This document shows, piece after piece, positions 43,801 through 53,187 of a DNA stretch of 57,500 nt. The position numbers were made by a program, and so were the translations under genes. The stretch spans positions 541,097 through 598,596 of the forward strand of contig CAUYUJ010014616.1 in the NCBI GenBank assembly GCA_963575745.1. The letters are read 5' to 3'. Below the pieces are notes generated by a model, which was not told the origin of the DNA, did not search any database, and was given only the letters and a program-made list of their open reading frames with translations. The stretch comes from Prorocentrum cordatum (Eukaryota; Sar; Dinophyceae; Prorocentrales; Prorocentraceae). The number at the start of each line of letters is the position of its first letter. The stretch's first letter is position 1.

Positions 43801-46800
43801 TGGTAGGCAGTCGGCTCCTCTTCCGTCACAATGTGCTCCCACGTCTCGATGCCACTGTTGTCTGAGGTGGAGTTCCCGTCACTCTGTCGTGACGAGCGAG
43901 AGGCAGATCGTCGTGGGCGGGCACGGCCTCGGGCGAGGGCGGCGGCCGCGCTGATGAGGGAAGGCGTACGGCGTTCGTCGGCTCCAGATGACGTCGATGA
44001 GCGGTCTGGACTGTGCGCCAGGGCTGTGCCTGACTTGTACGTGCGTGGTGGGCCCGACGCGGCCCCAGGGCTGGAGCCGCTGGGGCGCGACCCGCGTGCG
44101 TCAGGGTGCCCCCGCACGGGGACAGCTTGCAAGCCAGTGTACACCAGGTCGATGAGTGGTTTCGGGTCCAGCTGGAGCATGTGAAGCGAGACGCGTGGGC
44201 GGGGCTGGTTAGGGTCATCCCTGGTGGCTGCTTCCGTGTCGTAGTGCTGTTTGGCCCATACTCGCGCTGCCTCTGGCGAGTATAGTGCCTGCGGCGGTGG
44301 CCATGCTGCCGCGATGGCTGGTCTGCGCCTGGTGCTAGCTTCCTGGTCGTGAGCTTCAGCCGCCTCACGGAGATCTGGATGATCGTAGCCAGCGATGTGG
44401 AGGGCGTGCGCGCAGTCGCCCATGCCATAGGCGTGTGGAAGGGCACGGCACCTGGAAGCAGCTTCTGTGGGGGCACACCAGTCCATGCGGATGAGGAGGC
44501 TCAGGACCCGAGGGTAAATGAGGCGCGCTCCGTGGGCCTCCCCTTTCACGTAGTTGTGCCTGTTTTCCCCGCGCGGTGGTTGGGTGGCCTCGCACATCCA
44601 GAGTGCGATGGGTCCCCACGCGAGGGTGTCGTCTTCAAGACTGTAGGGCGGGTGGGGCGGCATTGCGTACCACGCGGCCAGCGAAGGGTGCACGCTCGCG
44701 TACGTGCGGCCAACGTTGGTGCCAGTTCGGCCCTTCGCTTCACGGCGGGGACCTGGCAAGAGGTGCCCTCCACTGGCAGCAAGACGGGCCGCAAGGTCGC
44801 CGCGGGTCCCATGCCAGAAGACAGTGGGCGCGTCGGTGGTGGGTTGGCGGAGGTCCCACGTGAGGTATGGGAAGATTGTCTCGCCTGAGTTCCCGCCCGA
44901 GTCTTCCAGCACCCAAGTGAGGCGGTTCGGTGGCCTCTGCATGATGTCCGTCCACGGCCCCAGCGCTTGGAGTGTTGGATCATGAGTAAATCGAGGATGG
45001 TCGTGGAGTCGCAGAGCGTCTTTGATGTCCTCTGTAGACACGCCACTGTTTCCTAGCGCAAAGCCGTTTTGATACAGGGCGTTAAGTATGCTCTTCGGCG
45101 GCACGGGGACCGCTGGGTCGCGCTGGATGGTGTTGCGTAAGTTGCGTGTCGGTGGCTTGAGGGCTGTGTAAGGCATACCAGGGCCTGAAGGCGCCTGGGG
45201 CCTGTCGGGTGATGCATAGCGTGCTCGCCGTCGTGGTGGTTGGGTGTCCGCGTCGGGGGAGGAACCACGAGCGTCAGCATGTCGGAAGATGGACCACGGG
45301 CTATCGTGGGTGCGCTCACGCGTTTCCCTTGCCTCGGTGTCGCTGCCGTGTGCTGTGGCATCCTCGTTAGTCGGTAGGTTACCGAATGCCGCGCCGCTCT
45401 TGGAGCCGTCTCGTGGAGACGGGCTGGTCGATCTTGGTGTGACAGACGAGGCTCGCGATACGGCGGCAGTGACTTCGACGATGGCGGCGGTGGTGGCGGT
45501 AGTGACATCGGCGACTGCGGCGGCAACTGCTGCGGCGTAGTGTTCCTGTAGCAGCGGATGTCGGAGTGCGTGCACATGCTGGTCGTCGTGTTCGTCGGCG
45601 AGCGTGCACGGCATTTTGTATGTGGCCTCATCCCGCGGCCTCCTGCTCGGTTGGCAACAGCGGAGGCACCACTGGGCTGTGGATGAGTCCAGGGCCCGCG
45701 CACAGATGCGGGCTCCTACGTGTCCGACAGCTCCCTGGGCAAGAAGTTTGGCACCGACGAGTAGAAGACCACACACGACTCCACCCGTGGCAATAGCCCC
45801 TAGCTTGCCGCTGGCCCATTTCAGGACACCCCCGAGGCCGACCCCGACTGCAGTGGCTCCGCCCGAGACGCTATCTCTGAGTTTGACGCTGGTCCATTTG
45901 AGAGTGGCCCACAATGTGGACGTGACATTGTATGTCGTTTTGCGTCGGGATGTGGTGGACACCGATGGGCCTGGTGCCGTCGCTTTGCGTCGTCGTCGTT
46001 GTCGGTAGCTGGGGTCTCGGCTCGGTGTCGGCAAGTACCCATCGATCTGGTCCTTGTACGGCATTGCTATCGCGATGGCGTACGTGGCCACAAAGAGGCA
46101 GATGAGGCAGCCACAATGTCGTGATGCCGCTGCGCTGTGCTGGGGCTCGTGGGAACCGCTGGCATCTGGGTACTCATCATCGATGGGGTCGTTGTCGATG
46201 TCGGCCTGCCAGTGGTCAATGGCACTGGGGTTGGAGTCAGTCACGTTGTCACGGTGTACAGAGGTGAAGGGCGTGGTGCTGCCACCTGCGGTCTGGGGAT
46301 GTCCAGGTCTAGCCAGTGGTGCAGCGGGGCTGAAGCCGCCACTGCACGGGCTGGCATGAGCTGGCGATGCAGTGGAATGGCTTGTCGCGTCAGCGGCAGT
46401 GACGCCTTCAGCGTCGTTGAGCTGTGCGCCGGGGTCGGCCTGAGCTGAGTTGTGGGGCGGACTGCTGTGCAACGAGGTGTGCCCAAAGTAGGGTTCACTG
46501 TCGCGGTCACGCTGGGCCGAGTCGCCTGGTGGTGTCGTGCCGTCTCGATCCTGGGTATCGATGCCGTCCTGGCTATCGTCCGACGCGTGGAACGAGTCCA
46601 TGGATATGTTGCCGATATCGCTGGCCGCGATGTGCTGTAGCAGCCATGATACGGGATCATCTGCGGCCTGATCGGTGCCGTCCATCGGCGCCGCGGCGAG
46701 CTCCGCCTCGACGAGCGGCAGCATGTCTGGCGGTTGGTGCAGGATCACGTCGGCGAGGTACGCCATGGCGTCTTGGTCGGGTGGAGGGAGGCCTCTTGGC

Positions 46801-47627
46801 AGCAGAGCATGGGCCCGTGAGAGGTATGGCGGCAAAGGTGCCGTGAAAGCCTCAGGACCGACGAGCGTGGCACGAGCGCCCTGGTATTCCAGAAGGAGGC
46901 CAAAGTAGCGGGTGGCGTACTCGCGGCTGCTCTGGATACGAGTGAGGTTGCGGTTGGTGCGCTGCCTGTCGGGGCCCGCTCTGTGCCAGATGTCCTCGCA
47001 CATGTCGACCGCGGTGCGCTGACGCAGGGCGTCGGTTGTGTCCTCAGAATCCTCCTGAAAGAGGTGATCGTACTGTGGCAGATGAAGCGTCGCCAGGATG
47101 TACGGGACGCAGTCCTCGAGCCATGCCCAGAACATGTCCTGGTTGTCCTCACCTGGTGCCCACGCCGCAGCACACGGTATGAGCCGGGCGCGGATCATCA
47201 TCAGGTGCCAGAAAGCAGGGTCCTCCTCGGGTTCGCCCCTAGCGCACAGGGGAGTGGTGAGACCCGTAGGGCAATAGCGGGGCACAACAGCGGGGCTGAA
47301 GCCGCCACTGTGTGCCTGGCCTATGCCGCACGGACCCGCGGCAACGGTGCTGTTCACGATCGGGTCCAAAATGGTGCAGTGATCGTACTTGTAGATGCTG
47401 TCATCGTAGAGGTAGAAAAGGGTCCCACGTTCAGCGTGTCGCAGGAGAACCTCACCTCCATGCTGGGGCGCACCGCCTGAAGACGGGTGTGCTCCAGCGA
47501 GCGAGGGGAGGGCCAGGCTGCAGGCAAGGCGCCACATGATGGCGAGGCCTGGCGGGCGGCGCGAGCGATGAGCCAAAAGCTGCATGTCAGCACGCATCCT
47601 CAGATACCCCTGCATGCTCATGTACAT
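34849..47627 (-). CDS. Element B ORF2: giant multidomain retrotransposon protein, one frameshift
   Basis: About 4,260 codons from ATG 47627 (MYMSMQGYL) to the stop at 34849. A base missing near 39955 (CAGCACG here, CAGCGACG in A) shifts the frame inside the endonuclease; the two open parts are 47627-39660 and 39963-34849. Domain order: helical N-terminal region, Pro/Ser-rich linkers with GGFSPA, two membrane segments, ART-like module, Cys-rich region, Gln/Arg-rich helix, APE endonuclease, RT, CCHC finger, RNase H, acidic repeats (DEQEDDPFGFGGGLDFL) and a C-terminal coiled coil (MAALQQRCLALAADLAAAQA). By family knowledge the endonuclease nicks the target and the RT copies the RNA from the nick; RNase H removes template RNA. 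The frameshift could be a mutation or a sequence error. Confidence 0.9.
34890..35110 (-). other. ORF2 C-terminal coiled coil
   Basis: LTDRETELSQAMAALQQRC followed by LALAADLAAAQARQGPLLQR: strong heptad-like helix rich in Ala, Leu and Gln near the end of ORF2. Present in both A and B. Possibly for oligomerisation; no family recognised. Confidence 0.5.
36165..36650 (-). other. RNase H domain of element B ORF2
   Basis: Catalytic pattern visible in order: YAATDGAC (first Asp), AETLAIVH (Glu), VHVFVDNQAVVDG (second Asp) and EEFNRQADALA (last Asp). Spacing fits RNase HI-type domains found after the RT in several LINE clades. All four acidic residues are kept in A as well. Confidence 0.88.
36860..36925 (-). 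other. CCHC finger after the RT
   Basis: CRYCDEEEETQEHTVRDC: C-x2-C-x8-H-x4-C, the pattern of the zinc-binding RVT-type finger common between RT and the C-terminus of LINE ORF2 proteins. Same in A at 20605-20665. Confidence 0.75.
37810..38660 (-). other. Reverse transcriptase domain of element B ORF2
   Basis: Recognisable blocks in order: RRAGGLDGWTTKEAKELP (N-terminal block), GRGELPTDQRLLSVLS, AGAALDRQKCFDYL (motif A Asp), NGHLQGSSWSLDDIKL (motif B QG), TTFVDDSN (motif C, FVDD instead of the common YADD) and SGQRIHPGKVAGWAL (motif D-like). Motifs B and C are unusual in detail but the order and spacing fit non-LTR RTs. Confidence 0.9.
39765..40590 (-). other. APE-type endonuclease domain of element B ORF2
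   Basis: Motifs in order: VSLNITSL, ALQETRHA, SGGVAILSK, IYIASLYG, FICMDANTNID, SRIDYIIAN and KSHVGLQVTL. They match the exonuclease-endonuclease-phosphatase fold used by APE-type LINEs, with the catalytic Asn, Glu, Tyr, Asp and His positions retained. The final motif has KSH rather than SDH. The frameshift near 39955 splits the domain in B; A has a stop near its centre (23955-23957). Confidence 0.87.
43125..43362 (-). other. Cys-rich zinc-binding region of ORF2
   Basis: Within about 80 residues there are repeated C-x2-C pairs: SCLQCRFQCCQYC, TCPDC, then SCNSWTC and TCCLSSRC. Density and spacing point to two or more zinc sites, RING- or PHD-like, but no classic signature fits. Conserved in A (26880-27118). 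Located between the ART-like module and the endonuclease. Confidence 0.5.
44590..44830 (-). other. Candidate ADP-ribosyltransferase-like module in ORF2
   Basis: VFWHGTRGDLAARL, then GRTYASVHPSLAAWYA about 25 residues later, then an acidic stretch and IALWMCEA. In PARP-type ARTs the first NAD-binding strand reads W-H-G-T/S-R/K followed by a helix, and the second has G-x-Y-F/V-A/S...S-x-A-x-x-Y. The match covers both signature strands. The third catalytic position (Glu or a variant) cannot be assigned. Conserved in A (28335-28585). The resemblance is by eye only, so the function is a hypothesis. Confidence 0.4.
45690..46122 (-). other. Two membrane segments in ORF2
   Basis: The first is CLICLFVATYAIAIAMPY (about 46060-46115), flanked by Cys/His and followed by a basic cluster (YRQRRRRKA). 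The second is IATGGVVCGLLLVGAKLL (about 45740-45800), within a Gly/Ala-rich amphipathic stretch. Both are kept in A. Membrane segments are unexpected in a LINE ORF2. Confidence 0.6.
46720..47170 (-). other. Helical N-terminal region of ORF2
   Basis: FWAWLEDCVPYILATLHLPQ, LRQRTAVDMCEDIWHRAG and TRYFGLLLEYQGARA: a compact run of helices rich in Leu, Tyr and Trp with little low complexity. Conserved in A. It could be a capsid-like or protein-interaction fold; no family recognised. Confidence 0.35.
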
Positions 47628-47798
47628 TGCAACAAACACACCCACAGCAAGATGACAGGTGTCCCTACACCAGATAGCTTGCTCGTGCTGCTGCCAAAAC
47701 TGACATGATATGACAAGAAAGAGATACGACGCGAAGAGAGAAGAGATGCCTCTGAAGGCGCTTCCTCGGAGGGCTGAGGCAGGCTCTCTGAGGCACCT

Positions 47799-50369
47799 TC
47801 AATAGGGTTCCTGAGTGGCCCGACCCTTGTCTTTGCCTTTGTCAGCCCCTGGGGGCCCCGTCCCTGGGGTGACCTGGCCTGGCTGGTCAATCCACCCGCA
47901 GACAGCCACGGGATCGGCAACTGATGCAGCTTCCTCCTTTTTTGTTTCGAGGGTGGCCACCTGTGGCAGGTGGATGGTGCCCCCCGTGAGGTGCCCGAGG
48001 AGGGCCTGGATGTCGCCACGCAGTGCAGCAGCTTCGGTAGTTGCCGTCTGTTGCTGAGTGACGACGGTGGCAAGCCCTCGTTCCAAACCTGAAACGTGCT
48101 CCGTGAGTGTGGCCTGGGATGAGAGAACGCCCGCAAGCTGAACCTGCATGTTATCCACCGTGTTGGCAAGCAGCTCGTGCTGTTGTTCCATGTGTTGGAT
48201 GCGGGTCGTGGCGGCATCTGACAGTTTAGGGGCCGTTGCGAAGCGTTCGCCGAGGGTGTTCAGTTCGCGAGATGCCACGCTGAATTCATCCCCTGATGAG
48301 AGGATCTCGACGTCGTCAGCGTCGCCTGGTACCTCGGCGGCTGTGGCAGCGTCCCCTTCCGTGTGGCCCCCGCCTTCAGCCGCCACCGTGCCAAGTTGCG
48401 GGTCATGACCACCTGGTCCTTGGACGGCCGTCTGCTCGGCAGCTCCATCCGTGCCGTGCGGGGGTGCAGAGGAGCTGCGGCCTGGGGCGCCGTGTGATCT
48501 TGCGTGCGGCGTGGCGTCGCGTTTCCCACTGGAGGATCGGTGGCGCTTGGCTAGAGGCTCCTCCTTGGGGATCGGGAGCGGTGCGACGCCCTTGCCTTTG
48601 GGCGTGGCAGTCATGAGGTCGTGGAGGTAAGGGCTCTGGGCCGCTTTGGTTAGGAGTGTGCCCGTGGCGGGGCTGAAGCCGCCACCACGGGCTGGCGGCG
48701 TCACAGGCTCTGTGATAGTGGTAGGGGTGACAATGGTAACGTTGTCCCTCTTCGGCACCACCTCAGCCAACGGGGCCTCGGTGATGCTCCACGGGATGGG
48801 GCACCCTGCGACCTGTACCGTATATGTGGGTGGGGGACGATGGGCGCGCACTAAGGCAAACTGAGCCGAAGTGGCTGGGTCCCAGGCGGTGTGGTAGACC
48901 TCACAGTCCCATTTGACGGACGGGCCCGTGAGAGTCTTAGCAAGCTGGGTCAGCGTGGCGTGGCGTGCCGCAATGCCAGTGATGCGGTATCGCGTCTTGG
49001 CGAGGGTGGCTTCACAGCCACGGATGCTGACGGCAGCAGCCTTGGCGGCGTCTGACCCTCGTGCAACACGGATCCCCAATAAGCCTGACTTGCCGTGCCT
49101 GACGACTCCTAGGGCCTTGAAGTCCACCGACTTCTGGAACGCATCTGCCATCGTGATGGGCTGGTCCTCAGGGAACCACACGGTCTGGTACTTGTCTGCA
49201 GTGGGCTCGTCTGCACCTACGTTGCTGAGGTCGTAGGTGGCGCCGAGTTGCCCTGAACCCGCCAAGACCTTGTCAACCGCTTGAAGACTGACGCCGAAGG
49301 TGGCAGCCAGGGACCTCTTTCCGACGCCCGATCCATACCTGCCTAGGCTTTTGCAGGGTTCGAGGATGGTGACGGCTTTAAAGTTGCCGTGGAAGAGGGC
49401 CTTGAAGGTGTCCTGGAGCTGACTATCGAGCTCCTGGCGGCGAGCGTCTTTCTTGGACTCCCTGTGCTTTTGGTTTTGGCGCGCCTTGTCCTGTGGAGCG
49501 GAGTCCCTTCGGAAAGGACCCTTGGCGCGTGGACCACCGTTCACGGGGGCACCTCCCGAGAACTGGTCCTCGAAGGCCTGATGCATGGAGGGGACTGCGG
49601 CGATGGCTTCGGTTTCATGTATGGTCACCCGAATCCAGCATACGTGGTCGGCAGGATCGATGGTGGCGACGGCTACTTTTTCCGTGCAGGCGACTTCCTT
49701 GGTGCCCAGCTGGTACACGGTCACGGGGACGTGCGTGTGGACCACTTTGGGCGCCTTGGGGTGACGCTTCAGCACGGGGACGGCGAGCTCGGTACCGACG
49801 TAGTTATCGTTTTTTGGGCCCATGACAGCAATCGCAAGCTGACCCGTGGTACGCTTACCCTGCTCGAGGTGGTGTTGCAGCAGCCGTTCACCGCTCTCGT
49901 AGTCGTGGAGGCTGATACTGGGCTTGTACGTCTTGCCGTCGTCAAGTGATGTGGGTTCGGCCAGGACTGGGACCTTCCAGAAGGCCGGGTCCAAGGCAAT
50001 GAATTGGGCGTCCGCAGCCTGAAGACGTGCGGACGCAGCTGGTGGGTGTGATGTGTCACCACCAATGCGCTTAGGCTTGCTGCGCTGGTGGTGATCCAGC
50101 GTGTAGCTGATCTGGTTGGCGGCACACATGCGGATCAAGGCACTGCCGAGCTTCTTTGTGTTGGTCTTGTGCATGTCGTACGTGGCCTGCAGCTCGTCCG
50201 CGTTCAGCTCGGCGAGCCCGTTGTATGCGGCCGTGGGGCGGTCAGACCCCGCTTGCTTGAAAGCTGCAATGCAGTCCTGCTTGCGTTGGAGGAGAGACCC
50301 TTCAGCTGCAGGACGTGAGCTCGGCGGCTGCTTGGAAGAGCGACGGCGCTCCGGCTTGCCGGGGGCCAT
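47799..50369 (-). CDS. Element B ORF1, intact (856 aa)
   Basis: The ATG at 50369 opens MAPGKPERRRSSKQPPSSRP, a basic start that may bind RNA or act as a nuclear signal. Residues about 1-420 are mixed and globular (HGNFKAVTILEPCKSLGRYG, KSLAATFGVSLQAVDKVL-like), followed by conserved stretches up to VQVAGCPIPWSITEAPLAE. Then comes a Pro/Ser-rich linker with one GGGFSPA hairpin site and a basic cluster (KRHRSSSGKR). Near residues 710-790 lies a long coiled coil (EQQHELLANTVDNMQVQLAG...). No RRM or CCHC knuckles are seen, unlike many LINE ORF1 proteins. Likely role by position: nucleic-acid chaperone/RNP protein. Confidence 0.85.
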   Translation of the reverse strand: MAPGKPERRRSSKQPPSSRPAAEGSLLQRKQDCIAAFKQAGSDRPTAAYNGLAELNADELQATYDMHKTNTKKLGSALIRMCAANQISYTLDHHQRSKPKRIGGDTSHPPAASARLQAADAQFIALDPAFWKVPVLAEPTSLDDGKTYKPSISLHDYESGERLLQHHLEQGKRTTGQLAIAVMGPKNDNYVGTELAVPVLKRHPKAPKVVHTHVPVTVYQLGTKEVACTEKVAVATIDPADHVCWIRVTIHETEAIAAVPSMHQAFEDQFSGGAPVNGGPRAKGPFRRDSAPQDKARQNQKHRESKKDARRQELDSQLQDTFKALFHGNFKAVTILEPCKSLGRYGSGVGKRSLAATFGVSLQAVDKVLAGSGQLGATYDLSNVGADEPTADKYQTVWFPEDQPITMADAFQKSVDFKALGVVRHGKSGLLGIRVARGSDAAKAAAVSIRGCEATLAKTRYRITGIAARHATLTQLAKTLTGPSVKWDCEVYHTAWDPATSAQFALVRAHRPPPTYTVQVAGCPIPWSITEAPLAEVVPKRDNVTIVTPTTITEPVTPPARGGGFSPATGTLLTKAAQSPYLHDLMTATPKGKGVAPLPIPKEEPLAKRHRSSSGKRDATPHARSHGAPGRSSSAPPHGTDGAAEQTAVQGPGGHDPQLGTVAAEGGGHTEGDAATAAEVPGDADDVEILSSGDEFSVASRELNTLGERFATAPKLSDAATTRIQHMEQQHELLANTVDNMQVQLAGVLSSQATLTEHVSGLERGLATVVTQQQTATTEAAALRGDIQALLGHLTGGTIHLPQVATLETKKEEAASVADPVAVCGWIDQPGQVTPGTGPPGADKGKDKGRATQEPY

Positions 50370-50523
50370 TGCGGCGGGCGCTCTGGTGGGGAGAGAGGTG
50401 ACGCGAATCAGTAGGGTCCTGCTGGGACCCCTCCGGTCTCGCGAGGCCTGGGAGTCTGACTCCGAGGCGGGGCGCTTCGCGTCGCGGCTGCGGTCTGAGT
50501 GCAGGGCACTCTCGAGCCGAGAC

Positions 50524-50524
<1 letters not shown>
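50370..50524 (-). promoter_or_regulatory. Element B 5' UTR
   Basis: 155 nt between the (CT)n junction and the ORF1 ATG, nearly the same as 34291-34443. Its conservation between copies suggests that it belongs to the transcribed unit. No core promoter motif can be named. Confidence 0.5.
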
Positions 50525-50599
<75 letters not shown>

Positions 50600-50611
50600 G
50601 AGAGAGAGAGA

Positions 50612-50677
<66 letters not shown>

Positions 50678-50678
50678 T
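50525..50678. repeat. (GA)n microsatellite at the 5' end of element B
   Basis: About 150 bp of GA with a few AAG interruptions. It directly abuts the 5' end of B. Together with 34444-34480 and 18156-18225 it shows the original GA tract into which A and B went. Confidence 0.95.
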
Positions 50679-50774
50679 AAGGATAGCCACCGCTGATCGC
50701 GACTCCTTCAAATTATGAGGGGGGGATCGGCGCCCCTCGTTACCCGTGCACCACCGCCCCCCCCCCCCCCCAAG

Positions 50775-50927
50775 TGGGACGTTCTCATGCCTCATGCCCG
50801 ATATGCCCACTTGGATCCAGTGACGCAGAAGTGGTTTTCCTTGGATCTGGCTGAGTACGCGCGTCGGAACCCGAGGGCTAGACCGCGGCAGTCAGGGGCC
50901 CTCGAGATCCTGGCCCAGGCAGCTCGG
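50775..50927 (+). CDS. Host gene exon after the LINE-filled intron
   Basis: After a C-rich tract (50756-50771) and CCAAG, the open exon reads WDVLMPHARYAHLDPVTQKW, then FSLDLAEYARRNPRARPRQ and ALEILAQAAR, and ends CTCGG|GTTTCG (GT donor). Both ends are phase 0. The upstream phase matches the exon ending at 17244 (...FAFGQLQ), and the downstream phase matches 51104. Charged and aromatic residues are well mixed, unlike the simple-sequence flanks. Confidence 0.55.
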
Positions 50928-51103
50928 GTTTCGAGTCCTGTGTAGGCCGAAGGTGATCGGGTGGCATCGGAGACCATGTTGGGGGCGGGGTCGTCCATGG
51001 CCCATGGCAGTCGTTGCCGTCAGCCTCTCCTCCCACTTCGGTTCGTCAGTTCCCCGCCCCCCCCGCTCCCCCCGCCCTGCCTGCGTTCGCCCGCGGGCCT
51101 CAG

Positions 51104-51489
51104 AAGGCCCTCCAGAATGCGACGGCCTCTTGCATTTACCGAGCTGTAGAGACGGAGGTTCCGCAGTTGGCGGCGGAAGGCATTCAGAAGATGTGTGAGT
51201 CTGTCTTTTTCGTTATCGACGTTGAGCCCCCGGACGCCTGCAGCTCGAATCGACGCAAGAAAGTTCGCTCGCTCCTCGATCGGCCACGCAACTGCCTCTC
51301 GGTTCATGGAGACTGCGGAGCACATCAGATTCACCGCTGCGTGGAGCATGAGGAGCGGAACGTGGTCGGCGATGTCTATGCGATCGGCGCGACGTGGTCG
51401 CAGGTTCACTTTTCGAATAGAATGCAGGCGTCGCTGTTGAGAATTCTCGAGGGCGTGGTCGTCATCCGAGGACTCGCTGCATTTGCAAG
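51104..51489 (+). CDS. Host gene exon with DACSSN and HGDCGAHQ motifs
   Basis: The acceptor GCCTCAG follows a long pyrimidine tract. The exon starts KALQNATASCIYRAVETEV and contains VFFVIDVEPPDACSSNRRKK and, about 10 residues on, LSVHGDCGAHQIHRCVE and NVVGDVYAIG. An Asp followed by S-N and then C-x2-H-x2-H-R recalls RNase-H-fold transposase cores in outline; this is a weak similarity. The exon leaves 2 nt of a codon at its end. The donor is AAG|GATGAG, a GA type, and the phase fits the exon at 53188. Confidence 0.6.
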
Positions 51490-52664
51490 GATGAGGAGGG
51501 CGATGCAGGAGGACAGGAGGGAGGCAGGAAGAGGACGTCTGCGGAGGGGCCACGGCGAAAACTAAAAGGAGGAGGGGGATGCGATGGAAGAGCCTGGGGG
51601 GACGAGTCGGACGAGTGGGGAGGTCGAGCCAGGTGGGCGTCGCAGCGTGAGCCCCCACTGCTTCTGCTTCTCTTGAGCCCCTCTCTCGCTAGGACAGCCG
51701 CCGCCGGCGCTGCGCAGCCAGAACATGGCGCTCGCTTGCCGCTGCCTCCAGAGGCGGGAGGGCGCCCGGGTGAGCGATTCTGGTTTGCAGAAGTTCGTTT
51801 CCTTGTGGAACGGGGATTGGGCTGGCCCCATCGGTGCATTACTGCGACGGCTGCTGCGCGTAGGGCGAGACGGCGAAGAACATGTTCGGGGCCGCGTTGG
51901 AGATAGATCTAATGCAGAGCAGGCCCGAAAGGGCGTGGGATGGGGGCATGGGGCTCGATGCTTGTTGCGTGCCAGTGCAGGCGAGTCGTGGTGAGAGGTG
52001 TGCTCTCAGGCGGGGTTCGCGTTTACGTGCGTTCGGCTTGCTACAGTCTGATGGCAGATGCCGACCTGCTTCGGCATCCGCCAGGGAGTGGAATGGAAAG
52101 ACAGAGCATTGTGGTTCGTTGTCGAGGGTGTCTCCTCAACCCTCTGAGGCGGGGCCCCCCCGGCGCTCGCCCCCCCCCCCCGCCGCCGCCGCGCTGAGAG
52201 CTCGCGACTGGCCCTCCCAGGCCCACTGAGCGTCGAGAGCGGGGGGGGGGGGGGGGGGGCGCAAAAGGCCGGCGGGGCCGCGGTGGGGCCGGAGGCTGCT
52301 TTGCAAGATGCACCACATGCAGAGACAGGGAGAGGGAGGGGCGGCAGGGAGGAGAGAGAGAGAGGAGAGAGAGATGATGAGAGGAGAGACGAGAGGAGAG
52401 AGAGAGGAGAGAGAGAGGGAGAGTGATGAGAGAGGAGAGTGGAGAGAGAGAGATGAGAAGAGATGAGCAGAGAGAGATGAGAGAGAGAAAAAAGAGAGAA
52501 CAGAGAAAGAGAGAAGTGCGAGGAGGAGAGGAATATCTAGAGGATAGATAGAGAGAGATGGAGGTGGCGAGAGATGTGAGATGATGAGAGAGAGGAGAGA
52601 TCGACCTAGGGAGAGTGAGAGAGAGAGAGGGAGCGAGAAAGCGAGATAGAGAGAGGGGGGGGGA

Positions 52665-52706
<42 letters not shown>

Positions 52707-52799
52707 GCGAGAAAGCGAGATAGAGAGAGGGAGGGGGGAGGTTGAGAGAGAGAGAGAGGGAGCGAGAAAGCGAGATAGAGAGAGGCGGGGAGGGAGGTT

Positions 52800-52838
<39 letters not shown>

Positions 52839-53187
52839 CGAGAAAGCGAGATAGAGAGAGGGAGGGGGGGAGGTTGAAAGAGAGAGGGAGCGGGAGAGAG
52901 AGAGCGTGCGTGACAGACGTGCAGACGCCATACGGACAGATACAGACAGATGGACAGACAGACAGACAGGCAGGCAGGCAGGCAGACGGACAGACAGACA
53001 GGGCGCGATCGAGCGACCGAGCAAGCGATCGAGCACAGCAATACATGTAGGGAAAGAGAGACAACAGCGAGCCAGCGAGCGAGCGACCAGAGAGAGAGAG
53101 ACCAGACGAGAAAGATAAACATAGTCAGGGGTGTCAGGGGTAGGGGGAGGGCGGCCTGCGGGGGCTTGGTGTAGCCGCGGCGGGCAG
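51490..53187 (+). other. Intron with GA-rich and (GACA)n repeats
   Basis: 1.7 kb between phased exons. It contains a G17 run (52242-52259), a GA-rich tract of several related units (52320-52905) and (GACA)n/(GGCA)n (52930-53005). ORFs on both strands here are repeat translations. The GA tract has no LINE insertion. Confidence 0.6.

Larger units (their letters stand above)
35239..48691 (-). repeat. Covarying-arm hairpins in element B
   Basis: Copies orthologous to those of A: 35239-35261, 35355-35379, 36656-36676, 38907-38929, 40703-40721, 41919-41941, 44063-44085, 46321-46345, 47287-47311 and 48661-48691. The arms are nearly as in A, with occasional loss of the outermost pair (38907, 40703). 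The copy at 48661-48691 has the longest stem, CCCGTGG/CCACGGG outside the core. All predate the split of A and B. Confidence 0.8.
34481..50524 (-). mobile_element. Element B: 16-kb non-LTR retrotransposon, nearly intact
   Basis: It runs from 50524 (5') to 34481 (3'), bounded on both sides by (GA)n. Layout in the sense direction: 5' UTR, ORF1 (50369-47799), a gap of 171 nt, ORF2 (47627-34849) and a 3' UTR of about 370 nt. The only clear break is one frameshift in ORF2 near 39955. The length is far above the usual 4-8 kb of LINEs because ORF2 has about 2,300 residues before the endonuclease. APE endonuclease plus RT plus RNase H places it broadly with APE-type LINEs such as the I/R1/Tad groups; a clade cannot be given by eye. 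Confidence 0.93.
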
